64,000 bases of DNA from Marisalimonas marina. Lineage in GTDB: Bacteria > Pseudomonadota > Alphaproteobacteria > Puniceispirillales > Marisalimonadaceae. Positions 9,639 through 19,107 of the stretch are shown here, one piece after another; position 1 is the first letter of the stretch; each line of letters opens with the position of its first letter. The position numbers were made by a program, and so were the translations under genes. Where the stretch lies: NCBI GenBank assembly GCA_038131365.1, contig JAYPPH010000002.1, positions 62,001 through 126,000 on the forward strand. Reading direction: 5' to 3'. Under the pieces are notes generated by a model that worked only from the letters and a program-made list of their open reading frames with translations, searched no databases and was not told where the DNA came from.

Positions 9639-9671
9639 ATCTTTTTTGTTTTACTCATTAATCAAGCTGGA

Positions 9672-10880
9672 CTAAATATGGTTATAGTTTTTTAAAAATA
9701 AACTTAGCCTTTTCATTGTCTCCTCAATAATCTCACTGGTATCGACAAGAGATATTCTTAAGTAACCACTTCCAGGGTTAATATCATTAATTTTTTTACC
9801 CATAAAGCTTCCTGGCATAACCCTTAAAGAAAACTTATTCCATAAAATTTTAGCAGCCTCCTCATCATCTTTTACTTTTAACCATAAGAAAAATCCCCCC
9901 GCAGGAACTTTAAAATTATCTGCAAATGGTTTTAGGTATTTTTCTACTATTTGGAAGTTTTTGTCATAGTGCAAGCACGCCTCAATATGATGTTCTTCAT
10001 CTTCGTATAATGCTGCAGCAACTTTTTGAACTGGAATGGGTACTGGTGAAGCACCATTAGACACGAGTAATTTATAACTTTCTATTATTTTTTCATCGCC
10101 CGCAATAAAGCCTGCTCTCATGCCACTAATATTACTTCTCTTAGATAGTGAATTAAAAATTACTAAGTTATCTAAACCTTCACCTAAACTTGCAGCAGCT
10201 TCCAGTGCTCCAGGAGGTTTAGGCCTATTCATTCTAAATATATCACTGTAACATTCATCAACAGCCAATATAAAATTATATTTTCTAGCTAACAAAATAG
10301 CTTTGTTTAAATAGTTAATATCTGCGATACTTCCATGAGGATTAGATGGAGAACAAATATACATAATAACAGACGATATTAAAACGTTTTCTGGTATGTT
10401 TGATAAATTTGGTAAATAATTATTTTCTGGAAGTGCATCTATCCAATAAATCTCTGATCCACTAGATATACTGCCTGCCCTCCAAGCATGATAGAATGGG
10501 TTTGTAACCAAAGCTTTAGTAGGTCCCTTTTTGAGATTTTTTGCTAATAGACCAATTAAATGTAAAGGTTCTCTAGTACCCGGTACTGGAACTATATTTT
10601 TGTCTAAATCAACAATGTTTTTTGCGCTTGGATACCTTTTTTCTATATATTTAATAATACTTTTACCAAATGATGGAATTGCGCTACTAGGTGGGTATTT
10701 GCCCCAGTCTTCGTAACTAGTTTCTAAAATATCTTTTACAAAATCTGGGATTTTGAGAGAAGGTTCTCCTATTGACATTTTTAAAACAGGGTATTCTGGA
10801 TTAGGTTCTAAATTTTGTAAAAGCGTATTTAATTTTCCAAACATCCAATCTTTTAGGATATCATATTCTGGATTAACCAT
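9672..10880 (-). CDS. dapC: PLP aminotransferase, probably N-succinyl-diaminopimelate aminotransferase
   Basis: This is a fold-type I class I/II aminotransferase of 402 residues. The PLP lysine is K247 in NSLSKRSN. CSPSNPHG carries the Asn-Pro pair that contacts PLP, VDECYSD the ring-binding Asp, and YLRISLV the substrate-carboxylate Arg. The SIGEPSLKIPDFV start and the GKYPPSSAIP segment are typical of alphaproteobacterial DapC of the lysine/peptidoglycan branch. dapF is about 4 kb away on the same strand. Substrate specificity cannot be proved, since related enzymes include ArgD- and AspC-like aminotransferases. Confidence 0.8.
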   Translation of the reverse strand: MVNPEYDILKDWMFGKLNTLLQNLEPNPEYPVLKMSIGEPSLKIPDFVKDILETSYEDWGKYPPSSAIPSFGKSIIKYIEKRYPSAKNIVDLDKNIVPVPGTREPLHLIGLLAKNLKKGPTKALVTNPFYHAWRAGSISSGSEIYWIDALPENNYLPNLSNIPENVLISSVIMYICSPSNPHGSIADINYLNKAILLARKYNFILAVDECYSDIFRMNRPKPPGALEAAASLGEGLDNLVIFNSLSKRSNISGMRAGFIAGDEKIIESYKLLVSNGASPVPIPVQKVAAALYEDEEHHIEACLHYDKNFQIVEKYLKPFADNFKVPAGGFFLWLKVKDDEEAAKILWNKFSLRVMPGSFMGKKINDINPGSGYLRISLVDTSEIIEETMKRLSLFLKNYNHI

Positions 10881-10907
10881 CTCAAACCTTTAAATTAAAA
10901 TTAAATA

Positions 10908-12189
10908 ATGTTTATTTCTATATTATATTGTTTAATTTTAAAACTAATAGGTCAAAGTACAATTGAAAATAAAATGAAATTAACAAAAAAACAGGAAGAA
11001 TTACGCCAAGAATATTTCCATAAAATTTGTGTGATTGGTGGAGGGCTAACAGGAGCTATAATGGTCTTGTTGTTAAAAAATTCAAACCTCTTTAAAAAAA
11101 ATGAAATTGCTTGGATTAAGCCAAAAGAAAAAAAGCAAAGTGATTTAAGAACAACATTTTACAACCCTGCTAGTATAGAATTATTAAAGAACCTTTCGCT
11201 AATTGATAATTTAAACTTTAACGATTACTCAAAAGTTAATCAGATCGAAGTTTTTGGTGTTAAAGGCTCTTCCCCACTTGTGTGGAACTGTTCTGGTTCA
11301 AAGAACCCCTTAGGCTTAGTCATTAAAAATGAAGTTATTTTAAACACTCTTGATAATTTATTGAATGATATTCCATGCTATGACGGAATAGTGACTAATA
11401 CTGATAGTGATGAGTATGAAAGAACTTTATACCTTAACAACAGGAAAAGTATTAAGTCACATTTAGTATTATCAGCTGATGGCAAAAACTCCTACCTTAG
11501 GAATTTATTATCAATTAAAACAATTGAAAAAAACACAAAACATGTTGCTGTTTCTGGTTTCCTTGAACAGTCAAACAAACATAACTCAAAGGCGATTCAG
11601 GCTTTTACAGAATTAGGTCCTATAGGCATACTTCCATATGGAAATAATAAAATAGTTAATTTTGTTCAAAGTATTGAAAAAGGTTAAATTGAACAGTATT
11701 CTCTCTCAAAAAAAACCTGAGGCTTATTTATGTCAAAACCTTAATAATTTCTTTATAGATAAAGAACTATCCTTCATGCCAATAGAAAAAATACAAAATA
11801 TTAAAAACAAACTATCTATTTGGGATCTTGATTTAAACTTAGTGACAAATCCAACTGCTAAAAGGGCAATTTTAATAGGGGATGCCGCACACTCTATTCA
11901 TCCTCTTGCAGGGCAAGGATTAAACCTAGCTTTGCGTGACTGTGTCTCCGTTATAAAGGCTATAAAAAATAGTTTTCAATTTGGAAATGACTTAGGCGAT
12001 CAGGCTATTTTGGATTTTTATAGGAAAGATAGATTACCACACACACTTTCTATGACAGCATTTACTGATTTTCTTTTTTACGGCTTTACTTCAACCTCCA
12101 TTAAGACAAAATCATTTTTGACTAAGGGAATGGAAAACTTAAATAAAACTAATGCAAAAGATATTTTTAAAATTTTTGCTTCAATTTAA
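10908..12189 (+). CDS. UbiH/UbiF-family FAD monooxygenase with one apparent frameshift
   Basis: This is a flavin aromatic hydroxylase of the ubiquinone-biosynthesis type. The FAD dinucleotide fold is near the N-terminus (CVIGGGLTGA). The downstream half has the diagnostic GDAAHSIHPLAGQGLN FAD/NADPH motif and an RLPHTLSM segment. The two halves are in different frames. At about 11677-11684 the run aaaaagg carries one base too many; removing it joins ...VQSIEK to VKLNSIL and gives one protein of about 426 residues, normal for the family. A start at 10974 (MKLTKKQEEL) is also possible. The exact ring position hydroxylated cannot be assigned. Confidence 0.8.
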
Positions 12190-12261
12190 GTTAGAAGATT
12201 TTTAGATAGTTTTATACAAAAGCTAAATACTATTGGACTATAATCATATAATTAATAATAA

Positions 12262-12897
12262 CTAATGCCTCATTTTGTTTGAGGTATTTTGTTCCTCGGA
12301 ATAACTTTCTAGCATTGATTTTAATAAATCATATCTCCTTGCAATAGATTTTGTTTCTAATAATAGTTGCTTTTCTTCATTTGCTAATGGGCATATCATT
12401 GTAATTTGATCAACAAAATTATAATCATTACAAGCTTCTATAATTTCCATATTAACTTTCATTTTTTTAAATTTAAAAAAATGTTTTAATGCTTGTTTTA
12501 AACTGACAAAACTATCATTTATCCCTTCTTCACTTAGGTCTCGTGAAAATTCGTGCCAATTAATTTTGGCCTCCCTAAAGTTATCCTTATTAGTTGTGTC
12601 AGAGAGTAAGTTAAACCTACTTACACCCTTCAAAGTTATAAGGTATCTAGAGTCTTCTGTTTCCTCAAACTTAATAATTCTTCCAGCACAGCCCACATCA
12701 TGCAGATCAACATTTCTATTTTGATCACTAGATTTTTTTGGCTGTATCATTCCAATCAATCGGCTTTCCTGAGATATAGAATGCTCTATCATTTTTAAAT
12801 ATCTTGGCTCAAAAATATTTAGCGGCAGATATGTGTTTGGGAACATAACTACACCCTCAAGAGGAAATACTGGTATAATATGTGGTAAGTTTTTCAT
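12262..12897 (-). CDS. Lon N-terminal-domain-like protein (no protease domain)
   Basis: This 211-residue protein consists of the Lon substrate-binding (LON/PUA-like) domain only: IIPVFPLEGVVMFPNTYLPLNIFEPRY-type start, then the GMIQPK and GCAGRI motifs, and no AAA+ or protease part. Such stand-alone proteins are common in alphaproteobacteria, usually beside a thioredoxin/TPR gene as here. Their role is not established; chaperone or adaptor functions have been suggested. It follows the thioredoxin-domain gene by 38 bases on the same strand. Confidence 0.85.
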   Translation of the reverse strand: MKNLPHIIPVFPLEGVVMFPNTYLPLNIFEPRYLKMIEHSISQESRLIGMIQPKKSSDQNRNVDLHDVGCAGRIIKFEETEDSRYLITLKGVSRFNLLSDTTNKDNFREAKINWHEFSRDLSEEGINDSFVSLKQALKHFFKFKKMKVNMEIIEACNDYNFVDQITMICPLANEEKQLLLETKSIARRYDLLKSMLESYSEEQNTSNKMRH

Positions 12898-12935
12898 GAT
12901 TTCATCAATTCTATAATGAAGTAATAATTTTGTTT

Positions 12936-13841
12936 CTAAAATAAGAGAGTGGCAAGTTTTCTTCTTGCAGCAATTGTCTCTTTGGCATCAAAGCCAACAG
13001 AAGAGAAAAACTCTAACAACTGTTTTCTAGCTGATTGATCTTTCCATTCTTTGTCAATTTTGATTGATTTTAAGAGCATATCAAAAGAAGCCTCAATCTC
13101 ACCATTCCCAAATAAAGCTATTGCAATTTCATGCATATAATCTAGATTTTCTGGATCTTCTTTTAGTTTTAATTTCAAACCTTCTAAACTTTCTTTAGCT
13201 TTAAAAGCTTTTTCAGCCACATCAATTGTAAGCAAAATTTCTGAAACCACTTTCGAGTTTTTAATCTCAGGTTCAAGTGCTTCTTGAATTTCTCTTGCTT
13301 CAGAAAATTTGTTTAGCCCAATTAATGATTTTATAAGAAAGCCAAATCCCTCCTCATTTTTAGGATCTGACGATAAAATATTTTGTGCAATCTCACCTAA
13401 GTCTTCCCAATTTCTAGTTTCAACTGCATCTCTAGCCATAGAAATTAAATTTTCTACTTCCACACCAGGTCCAGACAAACTGGCAGATTTTTTTACATAT
13501 TCTAAAATTTCACTGTTAGTTTTTAAACCTTGAAAACCGTCAACTACTTTACCTTCATAAAATGTGTAAACAGTGGGTATTGATTGAATTCTAAGTTGAG
13601 CTGCAATCTCTTGGTTTTCTTCTATGTTAACCTTTGCTAAACTTAACTTTTCATTGTGTTTGATTACAGCACTTTCTAATAAAGGAGTTAATTGTTTACA
13701 GGGCTCACACCATGGTGCCCAAAAATCAACTATAACTGGTTTTTGACTGGAGGCTTCAATTACGTCCTCCATAAACTCACTGGCATTTATGTCTTTAATA
13801 TTATTTTTTGCTTGTAAATCTTCGTTACTTTTAATTTCCAT
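12936..13841 (-). CDS. Thioredoxin-domain and TPR protein, CnoX/YbbN type
   Basis: Residues about 15-120 form a thioredoxin domain with active-site motif WCEPC (C45, C48), i.e. CxxC intact, VDFWAPWCEPCK and the cis-Pro region QSIPTVYTF. Residues 130-300 are helical TPR-like repeats ending in RRKLATLLF. This is the YbbN/CnoX arrangement, a redox chaperone that hands clients to GroEL/DnaK. It forms a probable two-gene unit with the downstream Lon-N-domain gene. The length of 301 is typical. Confidence 0.9.
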   Translation of the reverse strand: MEIKSNEDLQAKNNIKDINASEFMEDVIEASSQKPVIVDFWAPWCEPCKQLTPLLESAVIKHNEKLSLAKVNIEENQEIAAQLRIQSIPTVYTFYEGKVVDGFQGLKTNSEILEYVKKSASLSGPGVEVENLISMARDAVETRNWEDLGEIAQNILSSDPKNEEGFGFLIKSLIGLNKFSEAREIQEALEPEIKNSKVVSEILLTIDVAEKAFKAKESLEGLKLKLKEDPENLDYMHEIAIALFGNGEIEASFDMLLKSIKIDKEWKDQSARKQLLEFFSSVGFDAKETIAARRKLATLLF

Positions 13842-13953
13842 TTACTTTACCTCTATTTAAGAGGAATATATGGTGTCCTGAGATGAAGTTTTCAACAAAT
13901 TATTACAAAATACAACAATTGACCAATAATTAAGGTGAGTATAATGATATAAC

Positions 13954-14922
13954 ATGAGTAAAAATATTAAAATTGCACTACTTGGTTGTGGTAATTGGGG
14001 GAAAAATATAGCAAGAAACTTATCTGATATGGGATACTTGTCTTGTGTTTACGACCAAAATAAAAATATTTCAGAGCAGTTTAATCAAAAATACGGATTA
14101 CCCAACATTTCAATTGATGAAATTTTACAAAACAAAGAAATTGACGGAGTTGTTATAGCATCATCAGCTATAACTCATAAAGAATTAGCAGCAAAATCAC
14201 TCTTAAACGACAAAGATGTCTTAATAGAAAAGCCATTTTGTCTCTCATTGTCTGATGCAAAACATCTATCAAAGTTATCCACTAAAAGAAAAAGAGTTTT
14301 AATGGCTGGACACTTGTTAAATTATCACAATGCTTTTATTAAAATGAAAAAGATCATAAATGATAATGTTATAGGGGATGTTGTAAATATTAGAGCACAC
14401 CGACTTGCGCTTGGATCTATTCGTTCAAGTGAGTCTGTGACACATGACTTGGCAGCTCATGACATATCTATGGTTTTGTCTATAACACAGAGCATGCCTA
14501 ATGAAATACAGGTGCAATCTATTCACCATAATAATAATGAAGGACCAGACGCTATCTCAGTGAAAATGTCATTTGCTAATAAAGTTACTGCCCTAATAAA
14601 CTGTGACTGGATGTGTCCTTACAAGGAACATAAATTTTCAGTTATAGGTAAAACTGGAGGTTTGATTTTTAGTGATACAGAGGACTGGCCATATAAACTT
14701 GTTTACAACCCATCTTATATAAATACTGACAATACCATCACATCAATACCTCTAAAAAAAATTAATGTTGTGCCAAATGAACCCCTTAAATCAGAATTAG
14801 AGGAATTTATTAATTGTATAAATTCTAGACAAAGCCCATTAACTGATCATAAAGAAGCAATTAATGTACAGACTGTAATGGAAATGATAGAAGAAAAGTT
14901 AAAAACGTTAGGTAAATCATGA
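13954..14922 (+). CDS. Gfo/Idh/MocA-family NAD(P)-dependent sugar dehydrogenase
   Basis: The Rossmann motif GCGNWGKNIARNL at about residues 11-23 binds NAD(P). EKPFCLS near 92-98 carries the conserved Lys-Pro, and a GFO_IDH_MocA C-terminal domain follows with the HDLAAHDISM segment. The gene overlaps the next, a DegT/DnrJ/EryC1 aminotransferase, by 4 bases. Dehydrogenase plus aminotransferase is the arrangement of WlbA/WbpB-WbpE-type pathways that make 3-amino sugars from UDP-N-acetyl-glucosaminuronate. That is a plausible but unproved role here. Confidence 0.82.
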   Translation: MSKNIKIALLGCGNWGKNIARNLSDMGYLSCVYDQNKNISEQFNQKYGLPNISIDEILQNKEIDGVVIASSAITHKELAAKSLLNDKDVLIEKPFCLSLSDAKHLSKLSTKRKRVLMAGHLLNYHNAFIKMKKIINDNVIGDVVNIRAHRLALGSIRSSESVTHDLAAHDISMVLSITQSMPNEIQVQSIHHNNNEGPDAISVKMSFANKVTALINCDWMCPYKEHKFSVIGKTGGLIFSDTEDWPYKLVYNPSYINTDNTITSIPLKKINVVPNEPLKSELEEFINCINSRQSPLTDHKEAINVQTVMEMIEEKLKTLGKS

Positions 14923-16061
14923 TACCGTTTATTGATTTAAAAACACAACAAAAACATATTCGATCGAAAATTGACAGTCGAATAAAAAGAGTTTTGGACC
15001 ATGGTCAGTATATACTTGGCCCAGAGGTAAAAGAACTCGAAAATGAGCTGAGCAGATTTTCTAATTCAAAACATGTTCTTTGCTGCTCTAGTGGAACTGA
15101 TGCGTTATTACTGGCGTTATTAGGACTAAAGCTACAACCAGGCGATGGTGTGATTGTTCCATCCTTTACATTTGCTTCCTCAGCAGAAGTAATGCCATTA
15201 CTGGGAGCGGTTCCAATTTTTATTGATGTTGAAGAAACAACTTTTAACTTAGATCCAACAAAATTAAAAGATACTCTAGATACAGCAAATGAAATGGGCG
15301 TTAAGGTTAAGGGTATAATGTCAGTTGGCTTGTTTGGACAACCTGCTGACATGAAGCCAATCAAGGATTTTGCTATTAAAAATGACTTGTGGGTTCTTGA
15401 TGACGCAGCACAATCATTTGGAGGTGAGTACGATAATCAGAAAGTAGGGAACCTTTGTGAGGTAACTGCAACATCATTTTTCCCTGCAAAACCACTTGGT
15501 TGCTATGGTGATGGGGGAGCAATCTTCACTAATGATGAAGAAATTTATGAAATAGCTAACTCCTCTCATGTTCACGGTATGGGTAAAAGTCGATATGAAT
15601 ACGATAGAATTGGGATGAATGCCCGGATGTCTACTATTCAGGCTGCTATATTGTTAGAAAAGTTAGAAATTTTTCCTGGTGAAATAAAAAAAAGACAAGA
15701 AGTTGTGGATAATTATAACAAACATCTTTCTAAATTAAATCTGGGTCTTAAGTTACCTTATTTGAAAGATAAGTTTAAAAGTAGTTGGGCGCAATATACA
15801 GTTATATTACCTGATGACATCAACAGAGAATTATTACAAGAAAAACTAAAACTTAAAAATGTTCCTACAGCCGTATATTACCCTATTCCACTAAATGAAC
15901 ATAAACCCTATAATCATTACCCAGTATCAAAGGCTGGTTTAGAAACAACTTACAAGTTATCAAAAACAGTTTTATCTTTACCAATGCACCCTTATTTACA
16001 AGAAAAAGATATAATTTATATAACTCAAAGTATTAGTGAGGCCGTAAAGTTAATCAAGTGA
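14919..16061 (+). CDS. DegT/DnrJ/EryC1-family PLP sugar aminotransferase
   Basis: The family pattern is clear: FIDLKTQQKHI start, GTDALLLAL, PSFTFASSAE, DDAAQSFG, and the PLP lysine K191 in FFPAKPLGCYGDGG, with GMNARMSTIQAAIL downstream. The length of 380 is normal. It is translationally coupled (4-base overlap) to the preceding Gfo/Idh dehydrogenase, so the pair probably oxidises and then aminates a nucleotide-linked sugar for surface polysaccharide. Closest characterised types are WbpE/WlbC; substrate not determinable here. A tRNA-Gly follows. Confidence 0.88.
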   Translation: MIPFIDLKTQQKHIRSKIDSRIKRVLDHGQYILGPEVKELENELSRFSNSKHVLCCSSGTDALLLALLGLKLQPGDGVIVPSFTFASSAEVMPLLGAVPIFIDVEETTFNLDPTKLKDTLDTANEMGVKVKGIMSVGLFGQPADMKPIKDFAIKNDLWVLDDAAQSFGGEYDNQKVGNLCEVTATSFFPAKPLGCYGDGGAIFTNDEEIYEIANSSHVHGMGKSRYEYDRIGMNARMSTIQAAILLEKLEIFPGEIKKRQEVVDNYNKHLSKLNLGLKLPYLKDKFKSSWAQYTVILPDDINRELLQEKLKLKNVPTAVYYPIPLNEHKPYNHYPVSKAGLETTYKLSKTVLSLPMHPYLQEKDIIYITQSISEAVKLIK

Positions 16062-16082
16062 GATAAATTTGAATAATTTTTC

Positions 16083-16110
16083 TTGATACTGTAGCAGAGA
16101 ATGATATATT
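16083..16110 (+). promoter_or_regulatory. Putative sigma70-type promoter of tRNA-Gly
   Basis: TTGATA at 16083-16088 and TATATT at 16105-16110 are separated by 16 bases, and the mature tRNA begins 12 bases later. The geometry fits a housekeeping promoter driving the tRNA alone. This is based on a visual match only. Confidence 0.5.
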
Positions 16111-16121
16111 TCTCCGACAAG

Positions 16122-16196
16122 GCGGGCGTAGCTCAGTGGTAGAGCATCTCGTTGCCAACGAGAATGTCGAGAGTTCGAATCTCTTCGCCCGCTCCA
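16122..16196 (+). tRNA. tRNA-Gly (anticodon GCC)
   Basis: The cloverleaf is complete. Acceptor arms GCGGGCG (16122-16128) and CGCCCGC (16186-16192) pair perfectly. The D arm is GCTC...GAGC, the anticodon stem TCTCG/CGAGA encloses loop TTGCCAA with anticodon GCC, and the T loop is TTCGAAT. The discriminator T and CCA are encoded (to 16196). Confidence 0.98.
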
Positions 16197-16214
16197 AAAC
16201 TTTAGTAAATAACC

Positions 16215-17315
16215 TTAATTAATTGCTACTATATCAAAAGTTACTTTATCATGTATGGAGTAATCCTTTAAGTTAAGTTCAATATTTTTATTAGCAATTA
16301 AAAAGCCTATGTATTTATCATATCTTGGTGACCACACAACTGAGGTAACTCTACCGTCTTCTTTACCTTTATTAAGTACAGATAAATTATTAAAAAAAGG
16401 TGGTCGTGGGAAAATGTCTAAGTCAAACTTAACCTGATATATAGACTTATTAAAACCCTTATCTCTTTGTCTCAGCAAAGCTGACTTTCCAACAAAATTA
16501 AAGTCGACCTCTAAATTACAAAACTTTCCCAATCCACAATCTTGAGGAAAATTTTTGTTAGTCATTTCATTACCATAACTAAGAAGATAATTTTCAACTC
16601 TTTCTATCATATTCGGACAGCCCACCCTTACGTTTAAATCCTTACCTTCTTTGATAATTAGGTCCCATAAAATTATACCTGTTTCATTATTAGAAATTAT
16701 AATTTCATAACCTGTTTGTTTACTAAAACCAGTTTTAGAAACTAAAACATTATCTTTGTTGAAAAAGTAATTTTTAAATGTGAAGTATTTTAATCGATCA
16801 ATATCCTGACCAAAAATTTTATTCATAAGCTGTACTGATTTTGGTCCTTGAATTGCAATAGTTACTCTGTCTGATTCAAAAACTTCAGCTTTAAAATTCA
16901 TCGTATAATTAATTGCAGAAATCCAGTTAAATAAATCAGAGTCCGATAATGAGATTAAGAAATGGTTTTCATTTAAACAGAACACTACTGGATCATTTAA
17001 TAGGCCGCCTTCAAAATTAACAATGGGTGAGTAGTAAGCTTTTCCAGGTACAATATTGCTGAGGTCTCTACAAAATAAGTATTTTATCAAATTATGAGAT
17101 TGTTTTCCCTTTATTTCTATAATTTTTTGACAACTCACATCCCACAGCTGTACGTGTTTTATAAGATGGTGATAATCATTTTTTAAAGATTTAAATACTG
17201 TTGGTATTAAAGTATTATTGTAAACACTATATTTTTTTACGCCAGCCTCATTATTTCTTGAGGTAAAAGGTGTTTCCTTAATTCTGTTAGACGTGGAAAA
17301 ATATTCAATAGACAT
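16215..17315 (-). CDS. dmdA: DmdA-like DMSP demethylase (GcvT/aminomethyltransferase family)
   Basis: DmdA transfers a methyl group from dimethylsulfoniopropionate to tetrahydrofolate, giving methylmercaptopropionate and 5-methyl-THF. This 366-residue GcvT-fold protein has what I recall as DmdA hallmarks: TPFTSRNNEAGVKKYSVYNN near the N-terminus, then HVQLWDVSC, LNDPVV, AIQGPKS, SGFSKQxGxE-like KTGFSKQTGYEI, VGCPNMIERVE, LLSYGNEM and CGLGKFC. These distinguish it from glycine-cleavage GcvT. It is divergent from metF across a 53-bp spacer, and a betaine-type importer is 5 kb away. A rich GGGGTG-like ribosome site precedes the ATG. Assignment rests on motif memory; another folate-dependent demethylase of the family is the alternative. 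Confidence 0.82.
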   Translation of the reverse strand: MSIEYFSTSNRIKETPFTSRNNEAGVKKYSVYNNTLIPTVFKSLKNDYHHLIKHVQLWDVSCQKIIEIKGKQSHNLIKYLFCRDLSNIVPGKAYYSPIVNFEGGLLNDPVVFCLNENHFLISLSDSDLFNWISAINYTMNFKAEVFESDRVTIAIQGPKSVQLMNKIFGQDIDRLKYFTFKNYFFNKDNVLVSKTGFSKQTGYEIIISNNETGIILWDLIIKEGKDLNVRVGCPNMIERVENYLLSYGNEMTNKNFPQDCGLGKFCNLEVDFNFVGKSALLRQRDKGFNKSIYQVKFDLDIFPRPPFFNNLSVLNKGKEDGRVTSVVWSPRYDKYIGFLIANKNIELNLKDYSIHDKVTFDIVAIN

Positions 17316-17368
17316 TTCTTACACCCCCATATAAAAAATAAGATCATTAATTACTTTGGATGTTTTTT

Positions 17369-18259
17369 ATGAAAAGTAAATTAAGAAAATCACTAAACAA
17401 TGATAAATTTGTCTTTACAGCAGAAACATCACCTCCGGACTCAGGCAGTAAGGTTGATGTCATTAACCAAGTTAATTGCTTAAAAGGCCTTGCAGATGCA
17501 GTAAATGTCACTGACGGAGCAGGGGCCAATTCTCATATGTCAGCTTTGGCAACAGCTGCAATTATTGCCGAAAACGAAATCGAACCTATTTTGCAATTTA
17601 CAACAAGAGATCGTAATAGGATTGCTATTCAAGGAGATTTGCTTGGTGGCTGGGCATTAAATATCCCCAATATTCTATGCCTATATGGAGATGAAGTCAA
17701 AGGTGGTGATCAACCAGAAACTAAAGAAGTTCGAGACCTTGACACTATAAATTTATTAAAAACTGCCAATGATATTAAAGTTAATAAAACTTATCCTTCA
17801 GGTAGAAAAATAGCGAATGCTCCTGACTTTTTTATTGGAGGTGCAGACACACCTTTTAAAATAAAAGATGATTTTGATGGAGCAAATTTATTAAAAAAGA
17901 TAAATGTAGGCGTTGAATTTTTCCAAACTCAATATGCTTTTGATGAACTGATACTCGGTGAATATATAAAAAAGCTTAATCAACTTGGTATTACTAATAA
18001 AGCATATTTTATAATTGGATTAGGTATTATTAAATCGGCTAAAAGTGCGCGTTGGATGAATGCCAATCTATTTGGTATAAATATTCCTGATGACATAATA
18101 AATAGGATTGAGAAATCTAAAAATGAAAAAGCTGAAGGAACAAAAATTTGTATTGAGCTGATCCAAAAATATAAATCAATTGAAGGGGTAAGTGGTATCC
18201 ACTTAATGGGATACAAACAAGAAGAGGATATAGCCTCTGTTATTTCTCATTTCAAATAA
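17369..18259 (+). CDS. metF: Methylenetetrahydrofolate reductase (MetF-like)
   Basis: This flavoenzyme links 5-methyl-THF and 5,10-methylene-THF. The TIM-barrel protein has the catalytic glutamate in the N-terminal FTAETSPP motif, DAVNVTDGAGANSHMS, QFTTRDRNR, and an NILCLYGD segment corresponding to the family's LxGD region. At about 297 residues it is the short bacterial type. I prefer the ATG at 17369 because TTTGGA sits 8 bases upstream; an ATG at 17360 would add three residues. It lies divergently next to dmdA, whose product is 5-methyl-THF, so working in the oxidative direction to feed C1 metabolism is a reasonable inference. A DUF1445 gene follows at 24 bases. Confidence 0.88.
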   Translation: MKSKLRKSLNNDKFVFTAETSPPDSGSKVDVINQVNCLKGLADAVNVTDGAGANSHMSALATAAIIAENEIEPILQFTTRDRNRIAIQGDLLGGWALNIPNILCLYGDEVKGGDQPETKEVRDLDTINLLKTANDIKVNKTYPSGRKIANAPDFFIGGADTPFKIKDDFDGANLLKKINVGVEFFQTQYAFDELILGEYIKKLNQLGITNKAYFIIGLGIIKSAKSARWMNANLFGINIPDDIINRIEKSKNEKAEGTKICIELIQKYKSIEGVSGIHLMGYKQEEDIASVISHFK

Positions 18260-18283
18260 TAATAATTTTTTTGGAGATTATAA

Positions 18284-19105
18284 TTGCAAAAATTCCAAGA
18301 CATTTATTTAGAGGCAAAAAATCTTAATAATGTTCAACTAAGAAAAATCATTAGATCAGAAAAATTCCGAGGACAAACTTCTGGTCTTTCAAAGAATTAT
18401 TTACAGACTAATCTTATCATCTTAGATAAAAAATATGCTTTGGATTTCATGATATTTTGTCAAAGAAACCCGAAAGCCTGTCCACTGGTTGGGGTAACTG
18501 ATGTAGGAGACCCTTTTTTTAGAACTTTAGGGAATGACATTGATGTTAGACATGATGTTCCTTCATATAATATTTATTCAAATGGAAAACTTTTAAAGTT
18601 AGTTAATAATATAGCTGATTTATGGAGTGATAGCCTGGTAGCTTTTGCAATTGGTTGTTCGTTTACATTTGAACACTCTCTTATGAAACATGGCTTTAAA
18701 ATAGACCACATTGAAAATAATAAAGTGGTTCCAATGTATAAAACTAATATTAAAAATAAAGTTTCAGGTCCATTTAATAATACAATGGTAGTATCACTTA
18801 GGATTTTACAAAAAGATAAAGTCGACAAGGCAATTTCTATTTGCCAACCATTTCATTGGGCACATGGAAAACCAATTCACGTGGGTGACCCAAAAGAAAT
18901 TGGAATATTAGACGTTAGAAACCCTGATTGGGGTGATAAACCTAGAGAGTTGTCAGAAAACGAAATCTATGTTTTTTGGGCATGCGGCGTAACGCCGCAA
19001 AATGCGGTTTTAAGTTCAGATATTGATTTTTGTATTTCTCATACACCAGGTCATATGCTTATTACAGATGTAGACCAGGATGCAGAAGTTCCCATCATAC
19101 AGTAG
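18284..19105 (+). CDS. DUF1445 / putative hydro-lyase family protein
   Basis: This 273-residue protein matches the DUF1445 (D-glutamate cyclase-like, 'putative hydro-lyase') family. Visible features are RGQTSGLSKNYLQTNL near the N-terminus, FCQRNPKACPLVGVTDVGDP, AFAIGCSFTFEHSL with a conserved Cys, VVSLRIL, HGKPIHVGDP, and the C-terminal FWACGVTPQNA and SHTPGHMLITD. The start is TTG at 18284, supported by TTGGAG 8 bases upstream. It lies 24 bases after metF on the same strand and is probably co-transcribed. Its substrate is unknown; the setting suggests a role near C1 or osmolyte breakdown, which is only inference. Confidence 0.85.
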   Translation: MQKFQDIYLEAKNLNNVQLRKIIRSEKFRGQTSGLSKNYLQTNLIILDKKYALDFMIFCQRNPKACPLVGVTDVGDPFFRTLGNDIDVRHDVPSYNIYSNGKLLKLVNNIADLWSDSLVAFAIGCSFTFEHSLMKHGFKIDHIENNKVVPMYKTNIKNKVSGPFNNTMVVSLRILQKDKVDKAISICQPFHWAHGKPIHVGDPKEIGILDVRNPDWGDKPRELSENEIYVFWACGVTPQNAVLSSDIDFCISHTPGHMLITDVDQDAEVPIIQ

Positions 19106-19107
19106 CT

